In this document: positions 1-7,895 of the stretch, piece by piece
Layout of the letters: every line of letters starts with the position of its first letter
How positions within the stretch are numbered: the stretch's first letter is position 1
Assembly: GCF_009696465.1 (NCBI RefSeq)
Contig: NZ_VULX01000007.1
Location: 1-64,000, forward strand
Direction: 5' to 3'
Length of the DNA: 64,000 nt
Source of the DNA: Inconstantimicrobium porci
Lineage (GTDB): Bacteria; Bacillota; Clostridia; Clostridiales; Clostridiaceae
The notes under the pieces: generated by a model
What the model was told of the DNA's origin: nothing
Seen by the model: only the letters and a program-made list of their open reading frames with translations
Databases searched by the model: none
Made by a program: the position numbers and the translations under genes

Positions 1-293
1 TTTCAACTAGAAAGGCTGCAGAAGGTACAATAACAACTGTTAATAATGCAATTGAAAAAGTATCTACTGAAAGAGCTAAGCTAGGAGCTGTTCAGAACAG
101 ATTAGAACATACAATCAACAACTTAAATACTTCATCTGAAAACTTAACTTCAGCTGAATCAAGAGTTAGAGATGTTGATATGGCTAAGGAAATGATGAAC
201 TTCTCTAAGAACAACATCCTTAACCAGGCTGCTCAGGCAATGCTTTCTCAAGCTAACCAACAGCCACAAAACGTTCTTCAATTATTAAGATAA
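1..293 (+). CDS. Flagellin, C-terminal 96 residues (5' end outside window)
   Basis: Reading from position 3, the frame runs open to the TAA at 291-293. The end shows the conserved flagellin D0 helix: the motif SRVRDVDMAKEMMNFSKNNI, then an Ala/Gln-rich helix, and a C-terminal VLQLLR. This part packs with the N-terminal helix in the filament core. The start lies before the window, so the length is unknown. It is followed by an intrinsic terminator and then by a flagellin lysine methylase gene, which suggests that this flagellin is one of the methylated substrates. Confidence 0.95.
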   Translation, partial: STRKAAEGTITTVNNAIEKVSTERAKLGAVQNRLEHTINNLNTSSENLTSAESRVRDVDMAKEMMNFSKNNILNQAAQAMLSQANQQPQNVLQLLR

Positions 294-316
294 TTTTAGA
301 ATTAAATAAGTTTTTA

Positions 317-349
317 AAGAACTGCCTGCTTATATGGCAGTTCTTTTTT
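317..349 (+). terminator. Intrinsic terminator after flagellin
   Basis: AAGAACTGCC at 317-326 pairs perfectly with GGCAGTTCTT at 336-345 around a 9-base loop and runs into a T tract. It lies 24 bases after the flagellin stop codon. Confidence 0.9.
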
Positions 350-395
350 GTGTGCTGCCAACAAAATTAAATCATATTCAAAAAATACTGGTAAA

Positions 396-458
396 TATAA
401 AGAATGCATAAAAAATATCGAAAAGTATAAAGAATGCATAAAAAATATCGAAAAGTAT
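396..458 (+). repeat. Two tandem copies of a 30-bp unit
   Basis: Positions 396-425 and 426-455 are identical, and the first three bases of the unit recur at 456-458. Each unit contains TAAA followed 15 bases later by ATCGAAAA. That is the spacing of a sigma-D promoter (TAAA-N15-GCCGATAT) but with a poor -10 match. It lies directly upstream of the methylase gene. Confidence 0.9.
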
Positions 459-515
459 GTTAGATATAAATGTAATAGATTAATGTATAAATAAAATTAA
501 ATGATGTGAGGTTTT

Positions 516-1757
516 ATGAGTAATAATAAATTGCAAAAGAAGATTTTGGTTCCTCAATATGTTAGAAAGTTTCAATGTATAGCGGAAAGGTGTGAAGATA
601 GCTGTTGCAAGGGGTGGCGTATTGAGATTGACCGCGCTACATATAAAAAATATAAGAATTTAAAAAGAGGTGAATTGTCTCTAAAAATTGATAAGTATGT
701 TACAAGAAATAGAAATATGCGTACGAGTAACGATAGGTTTGCTAAAATTAAAATGATTAATGGAAAATGCCCTTTTCAAGATGAAAGTAAATTGTGTATG
801 ATCCAAAGTGGATTGGGGATAGATGGGTTATCGGTGGTGTGCAAAGTGTACCCAAGAATTATTAATCTGGTTGATGGGTGTTTTGAAAAGTCGTTAACAA
901 TGTCTTGCCCTGAAGCTGCTAAATTAGCGCTTCTTAATAAAGAAAAAATGCAATTTGATCAGTATACTGAGGAAATAGATATTGAGTATAATAATAAAAA
1001 CATAAATACAAGAGAAGTAACTGGGAATGTGCTGGTGAAGTATATGTGGGATTTGAGAATCTTTGCAATATCTGTTTTACAGAATAGAGAATATTCAATT
1101 GAGCACAGGCTGATAATTTTGGGGTTATTGTGTGATAAGATTCAGAAAATGACTGATTGCGATAAAAATACGGATGTATTAAAAGTCATTGATCAATATG
1201 AAGGATACATAAAAAGTGGTATTTTGGTGGAGCTTATTGATGATATGCCTGTCAATTATACGGTTCAATTTAGATTTCTTAAAGAAATGGTAGATAAAAA
1301 ACTCCTTATGGGAGTAAGCAGTGAAGAATATATGCAATATTTTGAGGAATTTTTGAGGGGTATTGGCTGCGTAGAAGGAGCAGAAGCTGAACTGGTAATT
1401 AATAATTATAAAAAGGCAATTGAAGAACAATATAAACCTTTTATGAAAATGAATTCTCATATATTAGAGAATTATTTGGTGAATTATGTATTTGCAATGG
1501 TGTTTCCGTACAGTTCTACTAGAAATCTATTTGATTCATACATGATGATAGTAATAAACTATAGTATGATTAAGATGCTGTTAGCTGGTGTGGCTTTATA
1601 TAATGATGGTATTACTCCTCAAATAGCTACTGACATTATTCAAAAATTTTCCAAAGTAGTAGAGCATAGTAAAGAGTATCAATATACTATAGAAAGAAAT
1701 ATGTTAGAACATAAATACAATACTATGCCATATATGAGCGTTTTGTTAAAAAATTAA
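516..1757 (+). CDS. fliB: Flagellin lysine-N-methylase FliB
   Basis: 413 residues. FliB methylates lysines of flagellin before or during export. The N-terminal region has the family's cysteine cluster: C21, C26, C30 and C31 in CIAERCEDSCCKGW, then more cysteines in CPFQDESKLC and the VVCKVYPR segment around residues 85-112. This pattern suggests a bound Fe-S cluster or metal, as expected for this radical-SAM-like family. The C-terminal half is helical with no motif I recognise. The ATG has a GAGG ribosome site 7 bases upstream. The gene sits between two flagellin genes, which fits its substrate. Confidence 0.85.
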   Translation: MSNNKLQKKILVPQYVRKFQCIAERCEDSCCKGWRIEIDRATYKKYKNLKRGELSLKIDKYVTRNRNMRTSNDRFAKIKMINGKCPFQDESKLCMIQSGLGIDGLSVVCKVYPRIINLVDGCFEKSLTMSCPEAAKLALLNKEKMQFDQYTEEIDIEYNNKNINTREVTGNVLVKYMWDLRIFAISVLQNREYSIEHRLIILGLLCDKIQKMTDCDKNTDVLKVIDQYEGYIKSGILVELIDDMPVNYTVQFRFLKEMVDKKLLMGVSSEEYMQYFEEFLRGIGCVEGAEAELVINNYKKAIEEQYKPFMKMNSHILENYLVNYVFAMVFPYSSTRNLFDSYMMIVINYSMIKMLLAGVALYNDGITPQIATDIIQKFSKVVEHSKEYQYTIERNMLEHKYNTMPYMSVLLKN

Positions 1758-1781
1758 ATAGCACAAGTATAAATGATTATT

Positions 1782-1818
1782 AAATAAATGGATTCGAATT
1801 GTTTGAATCCATTTATTT
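1782..1818 (+). terminator. Terminator-like inverted repeat after fliB
   Basis: AAATAAATGGATTC at 1782-1795 pairs perfectly over 14 bases with 1805-1818, with a 9-base loop. The T tract is part of the 3' arm, so it could end transcription in either direction. Confidence 0.7.
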
Positions 1819-1865
1819 GTGGCAGAAAAATTGAAATTGCATAAATAAATTGATTAAGATATTGT

Positions 1866-1892
1866 TAAAGTATATAGAATTTATACCGATAA
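1866..1892 (+). promoter_or_regulatory. Sigma-D (sigma-28) flagellar promoter
   Basis: TAAA at 1866-1869, a 15-base spacer and ACCGATAA at 1885-1892. The consensus for flagellar sigma factors of this family is TAAA-N15-GCCGATAT. It lies 40 bases upstream of the flagellin-like start codon. The sigma-D gene is in the same window. Confidence 0.85.
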
Positions 1893-1931
1893 AATATACA
1901 TGAGCGAATGTTGAATTTTGGGAGTGATAAA

Positions 1932-2795
1932 ATGAGATTAAGTCATAACTTGGCATCTTTAAGTTTATATAGAAAATATAGCAAGGATTTAAAAGATGGA
2001 TCAGTTGCTTTGGGTAGAATTACTTCGGGACAGAAGATAAATTCTTCAAAGGAAGGTGCTACTAAGATTGGTCAGAGTGAACTTTTAAGAGTTCAGATCA
2101 GAGGACTAGAAATGGCAAGAAGAAATACACAGGATGGAGCATCAATGATGCAGACTGTTGATGGGGCAATGGATTCTATTACAACTGCAATAAAGAGAAT
2201 TAAAGAACTTTCAGTACAGGCGGCTAATGGTACAAATACTGATATAGATAAACAGTCAATACAGGAAGAAATAGATGCTATGAAGGCTCATATTAATACA
2301 ACTGCCAAGAATACTGAATTTAATGGCGTAAAACTGCTTGATGATAAGTATTGTGATTCTATAGATAATCCATCTTATTATGATATGATGTCTGGAGCAA
2401 ACGTTGGCGAAAATATCAAGATTCCAATGTATAAAGTTAATACTAGTACATTAACAGGAAAAGATGGCACACCTTTAGATAAAATAGATGTTATGGGGAG
2501 TCCTGAACAGTTACAGAAGAATCTAGACATAGCTGATGGAGCTCTCACTAAAGCGTTGCAGATTAGAAGTAAATATGGTGCGCTGCAACAGAGATTTGAA
2601 AGTGTTTCTGGGAATAATGAAGAATTTTCGGCAATATTACAAAATGCAGAAAGTTCTATAAGAGATGCTGATCTAGCTGAAGAAATGCTTAATTACTCTA
2701 AAAACGATATACTTATAAATGCTTCGATAGCAATGATGACACAGAGCAACAACTTACCGCAAGATGCACTAAAAATTTTAGAGAGAGTTAAATAA
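1932..2795 (+). CDS. Divergent flagellin
   Basis: 287 residues from the ATG at 1932, preceded by GGGAGTG. An alternative start at 1908 lacks a ribosome site. The N-terminal D0/D1 region keeps flagellin signatures (QIRGLEMARRNTQDG near residue 55, ELSVQAANGTNTD near residue 95) and the C-terminus keeps IRDADLAEEMLNYSKNDIL. The central part is short, and the C-terminus ends LKILERVK instead of the usual LLR found in the flagellin at the window start. It is probably a minor filament subunit. FlgL-type hook-associated protein is a less likely reading because the core motifs are those of flagellin. It has its own sigma-D promoter. Confidence 0.85.
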   Translation: MRLSHNLASLSLYRKYSKDLKDGSVALGRITSGQKINSSKEGATKIGQSELLRVQIRGLEMARRNTQDGASMMQTVDGAMDSITTAIKRIKELSVQAANGTNTDIDKQSIQEEIDAMKAHINTTAKNTEFNGVKLLDDKYCDSIDNPSYYDMMSGANVGENIKIPMYKVNTSTLTGKDGTPLDKIDVMGSPEQLQKNLDIADGALTKALQIRSKYGALQQRFESVSGNNEEFSAILQNAESSIRDADLAEEMLNYSKNDILINASIAMMTQSNNLPQDALKILERVK

Positions 2796-2818
2796 ATATA
2801 TACTTAAATTAAAAAACA

Positions 2819-2827
2819 TGATATAAT
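2819..2827 (+). promoter_or_regulatory. Extended -10 promoter for the flgB leader
   Basis: TG-A-TATAAT at 2819-2827 is a consensus extended -10 element. A clear -35 is not visible. Transcription would start near 2834, just at the 5' strand of the riboswitch. Confidence 0.6.
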
Positions 2828-2830
2828 GTA

Positions 2831-2936
2831 TTTATAAAAATCGAATAGGCAAAGTTAGAGAAATCTAATGGCGCAAAGCTATAGGGACTAAAGTGATAAA
2901 CCATGTCAGCCAGTTACACAAATATGTTTTTTATAA
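2831..2936 (+). ncRNA. c-di-GMP-I (GEMM-I) riboswitch aptamer
   Basis: The core matches the GEMM-I aptamer: GGCAAA (2848-2853), a GTTAGA-GAAA-TCTAAT hairpin with a GAAA tetraloop (2854-2869), GGCGCAAAGC (2870-2879), a variable stem with ACTAAAG, and GCCAGTTAC (2909-2917). The position that separates c-di-GMP binders (G) from cGAMP-type variants (A) is G. Outer strands TTATAAAAA (2832-2840) and TTTTTATAA (about 2928-2936) can close a long P1. A terminator follows at once. In C. difficile a riboswitch of the same class controls the flgB operon. The sign of control here (on or off) cannot be read from sequence alone. Confidence 0.9.
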
Positions 2937-2956
2937 TGACATTATTTGATAATGTG

Positions 2957-2981
2957 GCTGCTCTGTATGAGCAGCTTTTTT
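2957..2981 (+). terminator. Riboswitch expression-platform terminator
   Basis: GCTGCTC (2957-2963) pairs with GAGCAGC (2969-2975) around a 5-base loop, followed by six T. A further hairpin, ACATTAT/ATAATGT, sits at 2939-2955 between aptamer and terminator. Confidence 0.88.
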
Positions 2982-3025
2982 ACATTTATTTAATAAAACT
3001 TTAATAATTGAGAATATTCTAGCAA

Positions 3026-3229
3026 ATTATGTGATAACTGTGGGAAAAACACATAATAATGTACTACTGTCGAAAAATGCGATATATTTAATACAAGAAA
3101 TATGTTGGACAGTGTCGAAAATGTTTTTGGTTTTACTTTATTAATAAATGCATAATATTGACACATTATGGCATTAAGTGTAATGAGTTATTTTGGTTGT
3201 TTACTGTCTCGAAAAGAGGCAGTTTTTTT
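3026..3229 (+). promoter_or_regulatory. Second structured leader with intrinsic terminator, candidate attenuator
   Basis: Four hairpins in 200 bases without a gene: 3026-3033 with 3050-3057 (8 bp); 3066-3071 with 3108-3113 (ACTGTC/GACAGT) enclosing a GATATATTT/AAATATGTT stem; 3147-3156 with 3165-3175 (one bulge); and a terminator, ACTGTCTC 3203-3210 with GAGGCAGT 3216-3223 plus a T tract. GACAGT at 3108-3113 can instead pair with ACTGTC at 3203-3208, which would break both flanking hairpins. That is the layout of an attenuator. I do not recognise a known riboswitch class. Confidence 0.6.
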
Positions 3230-3313
3230 ATTATATTATAGTTTTCGTTGCAGTTTTTGTAAAAACTTGCATGAAAAAAGTTCGAAAATATACAAAAAAG
3301 TTCCTAAATGTAT

Positions 3314-3319
3314 TATAAT
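3314..3319 (+). promoter_or_regulatory. Possible proximal -10 element of flgB
   Basis: TATAAT at 3314-3319 lies downstream of both leader terminators and about 75 bases before flgB. No good -35 is visible at the right distance, so this is a weak call. If real, it would bypass the riboswitch. Confidence 0.35.
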
Positions 3320-3395
3320 AGAAATATGATTAAAATTTTATAATTATGCCTAAATCATTAAAGATATAGAAATTAAAGCTGTTACGGAGGTATAT

Positions 3396-3794
3396 ATGGG
3401 TATAGATAGAATCAATTCACAAGATTATACTTACAATTTGATAAAAAAAGGACTTAATGTAGCAAATTTAAGAGGACAAGTTATAGCTCATAACATGGCA
3501 AATATAAATACAAAAAACTTTAAAAGATCTAGTGTTTCTTTTGAAGATACATTAAAAGATGTAAGTAGCGAAATTGAGAATAAGGGTTATGTTGATGGTG
3601 CATCAAAGCTTGATTATGGACAAACTAAAGTGGTTCAAGATAATTCAACAAGCATGAGATCAGATGGAAACAATGTTGATCTTGAAGTTGAAAAAACAAA
3701 TCAGGCAGCGAATACATTGATGTATAATGCGCTGATAACACAGGCTAATAATCAAATTAAAATGACACAGATGGTTATTAACGGAGGTAGATAG
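3396..3794 (+). CDS. flgB: Flagellar basal-body rod protein FlgB
   Basis: 132 residues, normal for FlgB. It is the proximal rod subunit. The N-terminus carries the rod/hook family pattern ([20 protein letters not shown], residues about 26-45), and the C-terminus the matching amphipathic helix. ATG with GGAGG upstream. It is the first gene of the flagellar operon and lies behind a 600-base leader with a c-di-GMP riboswitch. flgC follows after 2 bases, so translation is likely coupled. Confidence 0.95.
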   Translation: MGIDRINSQDYTYNLIKKGLNVANLRGQVIAHNMANINTKNFKRSSVSFEDTLKDVSSEIENKGYVDGASKLDYGQTKVVQDNSTSMRSDGNNVDLEVEKTNQAANTLMYNALITQANNQIKMTQMVINGGR

Positions 3795-3796
3795 AA

Positions 3797-4186
3797 GTGA
3801 GTGGTTTATTTAGTGGAATGAGAATAAGTGCAAGTGGTCTTTCTGCTGAAAGACTTAGAATGGATACAATTACTTCAAACATAGCTAATGCAAGTACTAA
3901 TGGATATGTTAGAAAAGTGGCTTCGTTTCAGCAGAATCTTACTGAGGCAGGAAAACTTAATGGAGTAAAGGCTGTTGCGATTAAAGAGGATAAAACTGAT
4001 TTGAGAAAGCAATATGACCCTACTAACCCTGATGCAGATGAAGATGGTTATGTTACAGTGTCAAATGTGAATGTCCTTAATGAAATGGCAGATATGATTG
4101 CAGCTACAAGGTCATATGAGGCAAATGTAGATACATTAGATGCTCAGAAAAGCATGTTTAGTAAAACTTTAGAATTAGGAAAGTAG
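3797..4186 (+). CDS. flgC: Flagellar basal-body rod protein FlgC
   Basis: 129 residues, rod subunit. GTG start, with GGAGG at the end of flgB as ribosome site. N-terminal rod motif with [20 protein letters not shown] (residues about 13-32); the C-terminal helix contains [20 protein letters not shown], the conserved FlgC end. Spacing of 2 bases from flgB and 13 from fliE supports one transcript. Confidence 0.95.
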   Translation: MSGLFSGMRISASGLSAERLRMDTITSNIANASTNGYVRKVASFQQNLTEAGKLNGVKAVAIKEDKTDLRKQYDPTNPDADEDGYVTVSNVNVLNEMADMIAATRSYEANVDTLDAQKSMFSKTLELGK

Positions 4187-4199
4187 GAATGAATAAAAA

Positions 4200-4505
4200 A
4201 TGATAGTTAATAGATTTGTACCAAGTTCTGAAATATTTAGTGCAATAAATACAAATAAGAATACAGAGCAAGTTGCTCAAAGCAATAGCTTTGGCCAGAC
4301 ATTAAAATCAAAACTTGATGATGTAAATGACAAAATAATTGATTCCAATACACTTACTAATAAGATGATATCTGGTGATGAAAATGTCAGCATAAATGAT
4401 GTTATTCTTTCAACAGAAGAAGCTAAGATGTCTTTACAATTAGCTGTTCAGGTTAGAAACAAATTAGTTGAAGCCTACCAGGAAATATCTAAAATTCAGT
4501 TATAA
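4200..4505 (+). CDS. fliE: Hook-basal body protein FliE
   Basis: 101 residues. FliE joins the MS ring to the rod. The C-terminal half matches the family: SINDVILSTEEAKMSLQLAVQVRNKLVEAYQEI-type helices (seen at residues about 62-98). Position between flgC and fliF is the standard order. Confidence 0.93.
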   Translation: MIVNRFVPSSEIFSAINTNKNTEQVAQSNSFGQTLKSKLDDVNDKIIDSNTLTNKMISGDENVSINDVILSTEEAKMSLQLAVQVRNKLVEAYQEISKIQL

Positions 4506-4521
4506 TTAAGGGGGCTTTTTA

Positions 4522-6117
4522 ATGGACAAGCTTAAGGAAAAGATGAAAGCTATTTGGGATAAAGTAAAAGCGTTAAAAAAACCAGTGAAAATAGTTTTAA
4601 TAGTAGCTATATCTGCTTTAATAATAGGAATAGTTTCACTTATTATCAGTAGCAGTAAGAATAAGTATAGTGTGTTATTTTCAAATCTTGAAGACAAAGA
4701 TGCACAGACTGTAGTTTCAAAATTAAAGTCTGACAAGATAGATTATAAAGTTGAAGGAAATAAAATACTTGTTCCGACATCGTCTGTAAGCGAATTGAGA
4801 CTTCAGTTGGCTCCTGAAATTACAGGTGGAAGCAGTGGATATGAGCTTATGGATTCACAAAGTTCATTTGGTATGACAGATGAAGAATTTAAAATTAAAA
4901 AGCAGAGAATGCTTGAAGGTGAACTTGAAAAGTCAATAAAGAGTTTTTCGGAAGTTGAAACAGCAAGAGTACATATTACAGAAGCTAATGATTCTGTCTT
5001 TGTTACAGATAAAACTCCTGGTAAAGCAGCAGTAACAATAAAACTTAAGGATGGTAAGGAACTTACTAAAAATCAAGTTAAGTCAATAATGTCTTTAGTG
5101 TCAGGGGCAACTAAGAATATTCCAAAATCTAATGTTGAAGTTGTTGATGATAAGATGAAGCTGTTATCACAAGGATTATATACTGAGAATAGCGATGGAA
5201 CATCAACAGCAGAAGTAGCAGATTCTGAATCGGTTGATAAGCAGAGAGTGCTTGAAACAAACTACGAAAGTAAACTTGAAAAGAGCATTAATGAACTATT
5301 AGAACCTGTTTTAGGAAAAGATAAGATAAAAGCAAAAGTGAATGTTGATCTTGATTTCGATTCTACGCAGAAAACTGTAGTGACTCCTGATCCTAATAAA
5401 GTAATTAAGAGTCAGAAAACAATAAGAGATAAGAATAATGCTGGAACAACATCTACAACAGAAAGTCCAGTAGACAATAATATGAGCAATACTATTAATG
5501 ATACGAATGCTAATAATGGAAATTCGCAAAGAGATGAACAGGATACGCAATATGAAGTAGGAAAGACAGAAATTAAGACAATAAGTGCACCAGGTGAAGT
5601 CAAGAGAGTGACAGCATCAGTAGTTGTTGATGGAACACTTGATCAGACAACAACACAGGCAATACAGGATTTAGTATCTTCTGCAATTGGATATAAGCAG
5701 GAAAGAGGAGATCAGATAAGCGTTGCTGGTATGGCATTTGATCAGTCTGCGAAGGAAGAACTTAAAAAGCAGGTTGAACAGATGAATGCAGACGAAGAGA
5801 AGGCTAAGAAGACTAGACTTTACACAATCCTTGGAATAGTAGGAGCGGTTTTATTAATCTTAATTATAGGAACAGTAATATTCCTTGTTAAGAAAAATAA
5901 AAACGAAGAAGATGAATACGAAGAGGAAATGGAAAGTACTATAGATACAGTAATAGGTGATGATTTGGAAAAGGAAAAAGCTAAGTTCAAATCAATTGAT
6001 TTTGATAATGACACAGAAGAAAGTCATGTTGAAGAAGAAATTAAAAAGTATGCCAAAGAGAAACCAGATCAGGTTGTCGATGTAATTAAGTCTTGGTTAA
6101 ATGAAAGTGAGAGGTGA
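4522..6117 (+). CDS. fliF: Flagellar MS-ring protein FliF
   Basis: 531 residues, normal length. It forms the MS ring in the inner membrane and houses the export gate. There are transmembrane segments at about 22-43 and 436-457. The first periplasmic part has the YscJ/FliF fold (VLFSNLEDKDAQTVVSKL and the VETARVHITEANDSVF region). A low-complexity Asn/Thr-rich stretch near 300-340 is the usual variable loop. The acidic C-terminal tail (about 465-531) binds FliG, the next gene. GGGGG ribosome site 8 bases before the ATG. Confidence 0.97.
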   Translation: MDKLKEKMKAIWDKVKALKKPVKIVLIVAISALIIGIVSLIISSSKNKYSVLFSNLEDKDAQTVVSKLKSDKIDYKVEGNKILVPTSSVSELRLQLAPEITGGSSGYELMDSQSSFGMTDEEFKIKKQRMLEGELEKSIKSFSEVETARVHITEANDSVFVTDKTPGKAAVTIKLKDGKELTKNQVKSIMSLVSGATKNIPKSNVEVVDDKMKLLSQGLYTENSDGTSTAEVADSESVDKQRVLETNYESKLEKSINELLEPVLGKDKIKAKVNVDLDFDSTQKTVVTPDPNKVIKSQKTIRDKNNAGTTSTTESPVDNNMSNTINDTNANNGNSQRDEQDTQYEVGKTEIKTISAPGEVKRVTASVVVDGTLDQTTTQAIQDLVSSAIGYKQERGDQISVAGMAFDQSAKEELKKQVEQMNADEEKAKKTRLYTILGIVGAVLLILIIGTVIFLVKKNKNEEDEYEEEMESTIDTVIGDDLEKEKAKFKSIDFDNDTEESHVEEEIKKYAKEKPDQVVDVIKSWLNESER

Positions 6118-6126
6118 TAAATAACT

Positions 6127-7143
6127 ATGCCTAAGGATAATAAAAAATTAACTGGAGTGCAGAAGGCAGCTTTATTATTTATTACTCTAGGGCCAGAAGC
6201 ATCTGCTCCTATATTAAAGAAACTTCCTGAAAATGAAATACAGAAGATTACTTATGAAATAGCTAATATTTCATCAGTAAGTTCAGAAGAAAGAAAATCT
6301 ATTCTTGATGAATTCCTTGTTATAAACCAGGCAAGGGATTACATCAAGGAAGGTGGACTTGATTATGCAAAGGTACTTTTAGGAAAAGCATTAGGCAAGC
6401 AGAAGGCTGATGAGATACTTGAAAAAGTAACAGAAGCTACTCAGCAGTATAGACCTTTTTCTATAGCAAGAAAGGCAGATGCGCATCAATTATTAAATGT
6501 AATATCTAATGAGCACCCTCAGACTATAGCACTTATATTATGCTATTTACAGCCAGATAAGGCTGCACAGGTAATAGCTGAATTTCCAGAAGACCTGCAA
6601 AGTGATGTGGCATATAGACTTGCAACAATGAGCAATACATCACCAATGGTAATTAAGGAAATAGAGAAAGTACTTGAAGAAAAACTTTCAAGCGTTGTCA
6701 GAACAGAAACTACTGAAATTGGGGGAGTTGAAACGCTTGTTGGAATACTCAACCAAGTTGATAGAACTACTGAAAAGAACATTACTGAAGGTCTTGAAAG
6801 AGAAGATGCTGAACTTGCAGATAAAGTTAAGAGTTCAATGTTCGTATTTGAAGATATCATTCTTCTTGATGATGTATCTATTCAGAGAATTCTTAGAGAA
6901 GTGGAAACTAAAGACTTATCACTTGCTCTTAAGGGATGTTCAGAAGAAGTTGCAAATTGCGTATTTAGAAATCAATCTAAGAGAGCTGCAGCTTCATTAA
7001 AAGAAGATATGGAATTCCTTGGACCAGTAAGAATGATGGATGTAGAAAAGGCTCAGCAGATGATTGTAGGTATAATCAGAAGATTAGACGATGCTGGTGA
7101 AATCATAATTTCAAGAGGTGGAGAAGATGCAATCATCGTATAG
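6127..7143 (+). CDS. fliG: Motor switch protein FliG
   Basis: 338 residues. FliG is the rotor component that interacts with MotA and binds the FliF tail. It has three domains: N-terminal FliF-binding (1-100), middle ARM-like (about 115-190, with EHPQTIALILCYL) and C-terminal torque domain (about 200-330) with charged residues around LKEDMEFLGPVRMMDVEKAQ. Overlaps the start of fliH by 17 bases. Confidence 0.97.
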   Translation: MPKDNKKLTGVQKAALLFITLGPEASAPILKKLPENEIQKITYEIANISSVSSEERKSILDEFLVINQARDYIKEGGLDYAKVLLGKALGKQKADEILEKVTEATQQYRPFSIARKADAHQLLNVISNEHPQTIALILCYLQPDKAAQVIAEFPEDLQSDVAYRLATMSNTSPMVIKEIEKVLEEKLSSVVRTETTEIGGVETLVGILNQVDRTTEKNITEGLEREDAELADKVKSSMFVFEDIILLDDVSIQRILREVETKDLSLALKGCSEEVANCVFRNQSKRAAASLKEDMEFLGPVRMMDVEKAQQMIVGIIRRLDDAGEIIISRGGEDAIIV

Positions 7144-7885
7144 TGTTATAAAAAGTAACAGTGTTCTTCAAGGTGAAGAAAAAACCATTATGACACAATA
7201 TAATAGAAAGATTGACTTTGAAGATGCAGATGAGGTATTACAACAGGATATGGAAAGTACTCCTGAAGTAATAGCTAGATATAGACAGATGGGTGAGGAT
7301 ATAGTCAATGATGCTAAAGTACAAAGAGACAGTATTATAAATGCAGCTAATATAAATGCAGTCCAGATAGAAAAAGATGCTTATGAAAAGGGCTATTCAC
7401 AAGGTAAACAGAATGGCTATGAAGATGGATATAAAGAAGCATATGATAAGAATATTGAGGCGGCCAAAGCACAGGCAGCTGACATAGTCAGTCAAGCAAT
7501 GAACATACTTAATAATGCTAATAATGATTATGAGGAATATTTAAAAGAAAAAACACAGGAAATAATTCATTTATCAATAAAAATAGCAGAAGCAGTGCTT
7601 AAAACTAAGCTTGAAGTTCCAGATGGAATTAGTGACATGGTAAGGAAGGCTATAGAAGGTGCAGAAAATACTAAAACATTTATTATCAGATGCAATGAAG
7701 TTCATGTTGATGAATTAAAAGCTAAAGTTGATAAGTGGAAAGTTATATATGCTATTGAAGGAAATATTTTTGTAATTGGTGATGAAACTATTTCTCCAGG
7801 CAATGCTGTAATCGAAAGAGATAACGGCAGAACAGAAGTTGGTATACAGACAGGATTAGACAAGATTAAAGAAGCAATATTGTAG
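7127..7885 (+). CDS. fliH: Flagellar export ATPase regulator FliH
   Basis: 252 residues. FliH binds FliI and holds the ATPase at the export gate. I chose the ATG at 7127 because AGAGGTGG lies at the right distance; a GTG at 7118 overlaps that site. The middle has a long coiled coil with a Gly/Tyr-rich repeat (EKGYSQGKQNGYEDGYKEAY, about residues 83-102) like the GxxxG segment typical of FliH, and a C-terminal FliH/V-ATPase-E-like domain. Translation overlaps fliG. Confidence 0.9.
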   Translation: MQSSYSVIKSNSVLQGEEKTIMTQYNRKIDFEDADEVLQQDMESTPEVIARYRQMGEDIVNDAKVQRDSIINAANINAVQIEKDAYEKGYSQGKQNGYEDGYKEAYDKNIEAAKAQAADIVSQAMNILNNANNDYEEYLKEKTQEIIHLSIKIAEAVLKTKLEVPDGISDMVRKAIEGAENTKTFIIRCNEVHVDELKAKVDKWKVIYAIEGNIFVIGDETISPGNAVIERDNGRTEVGIQTGLDKIKEAIL

Positions 7886-7895
7886 TGGTGGTATT

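Noticed and set aside
2831-2936. cGAMP-type GEMM-Ib variant for the riboswitch
   Set aside because: The specificity position reads G, as in c-di-GMP binders, by my hand alignment.
2985-3395. Invertible phase-variation switch like the one before flgB in C. difficile
   Set aside because: The inverted repeats seen are short hairpins with close spacing; no pair of about 20-bp repeats flanking a 150-base segment was found.
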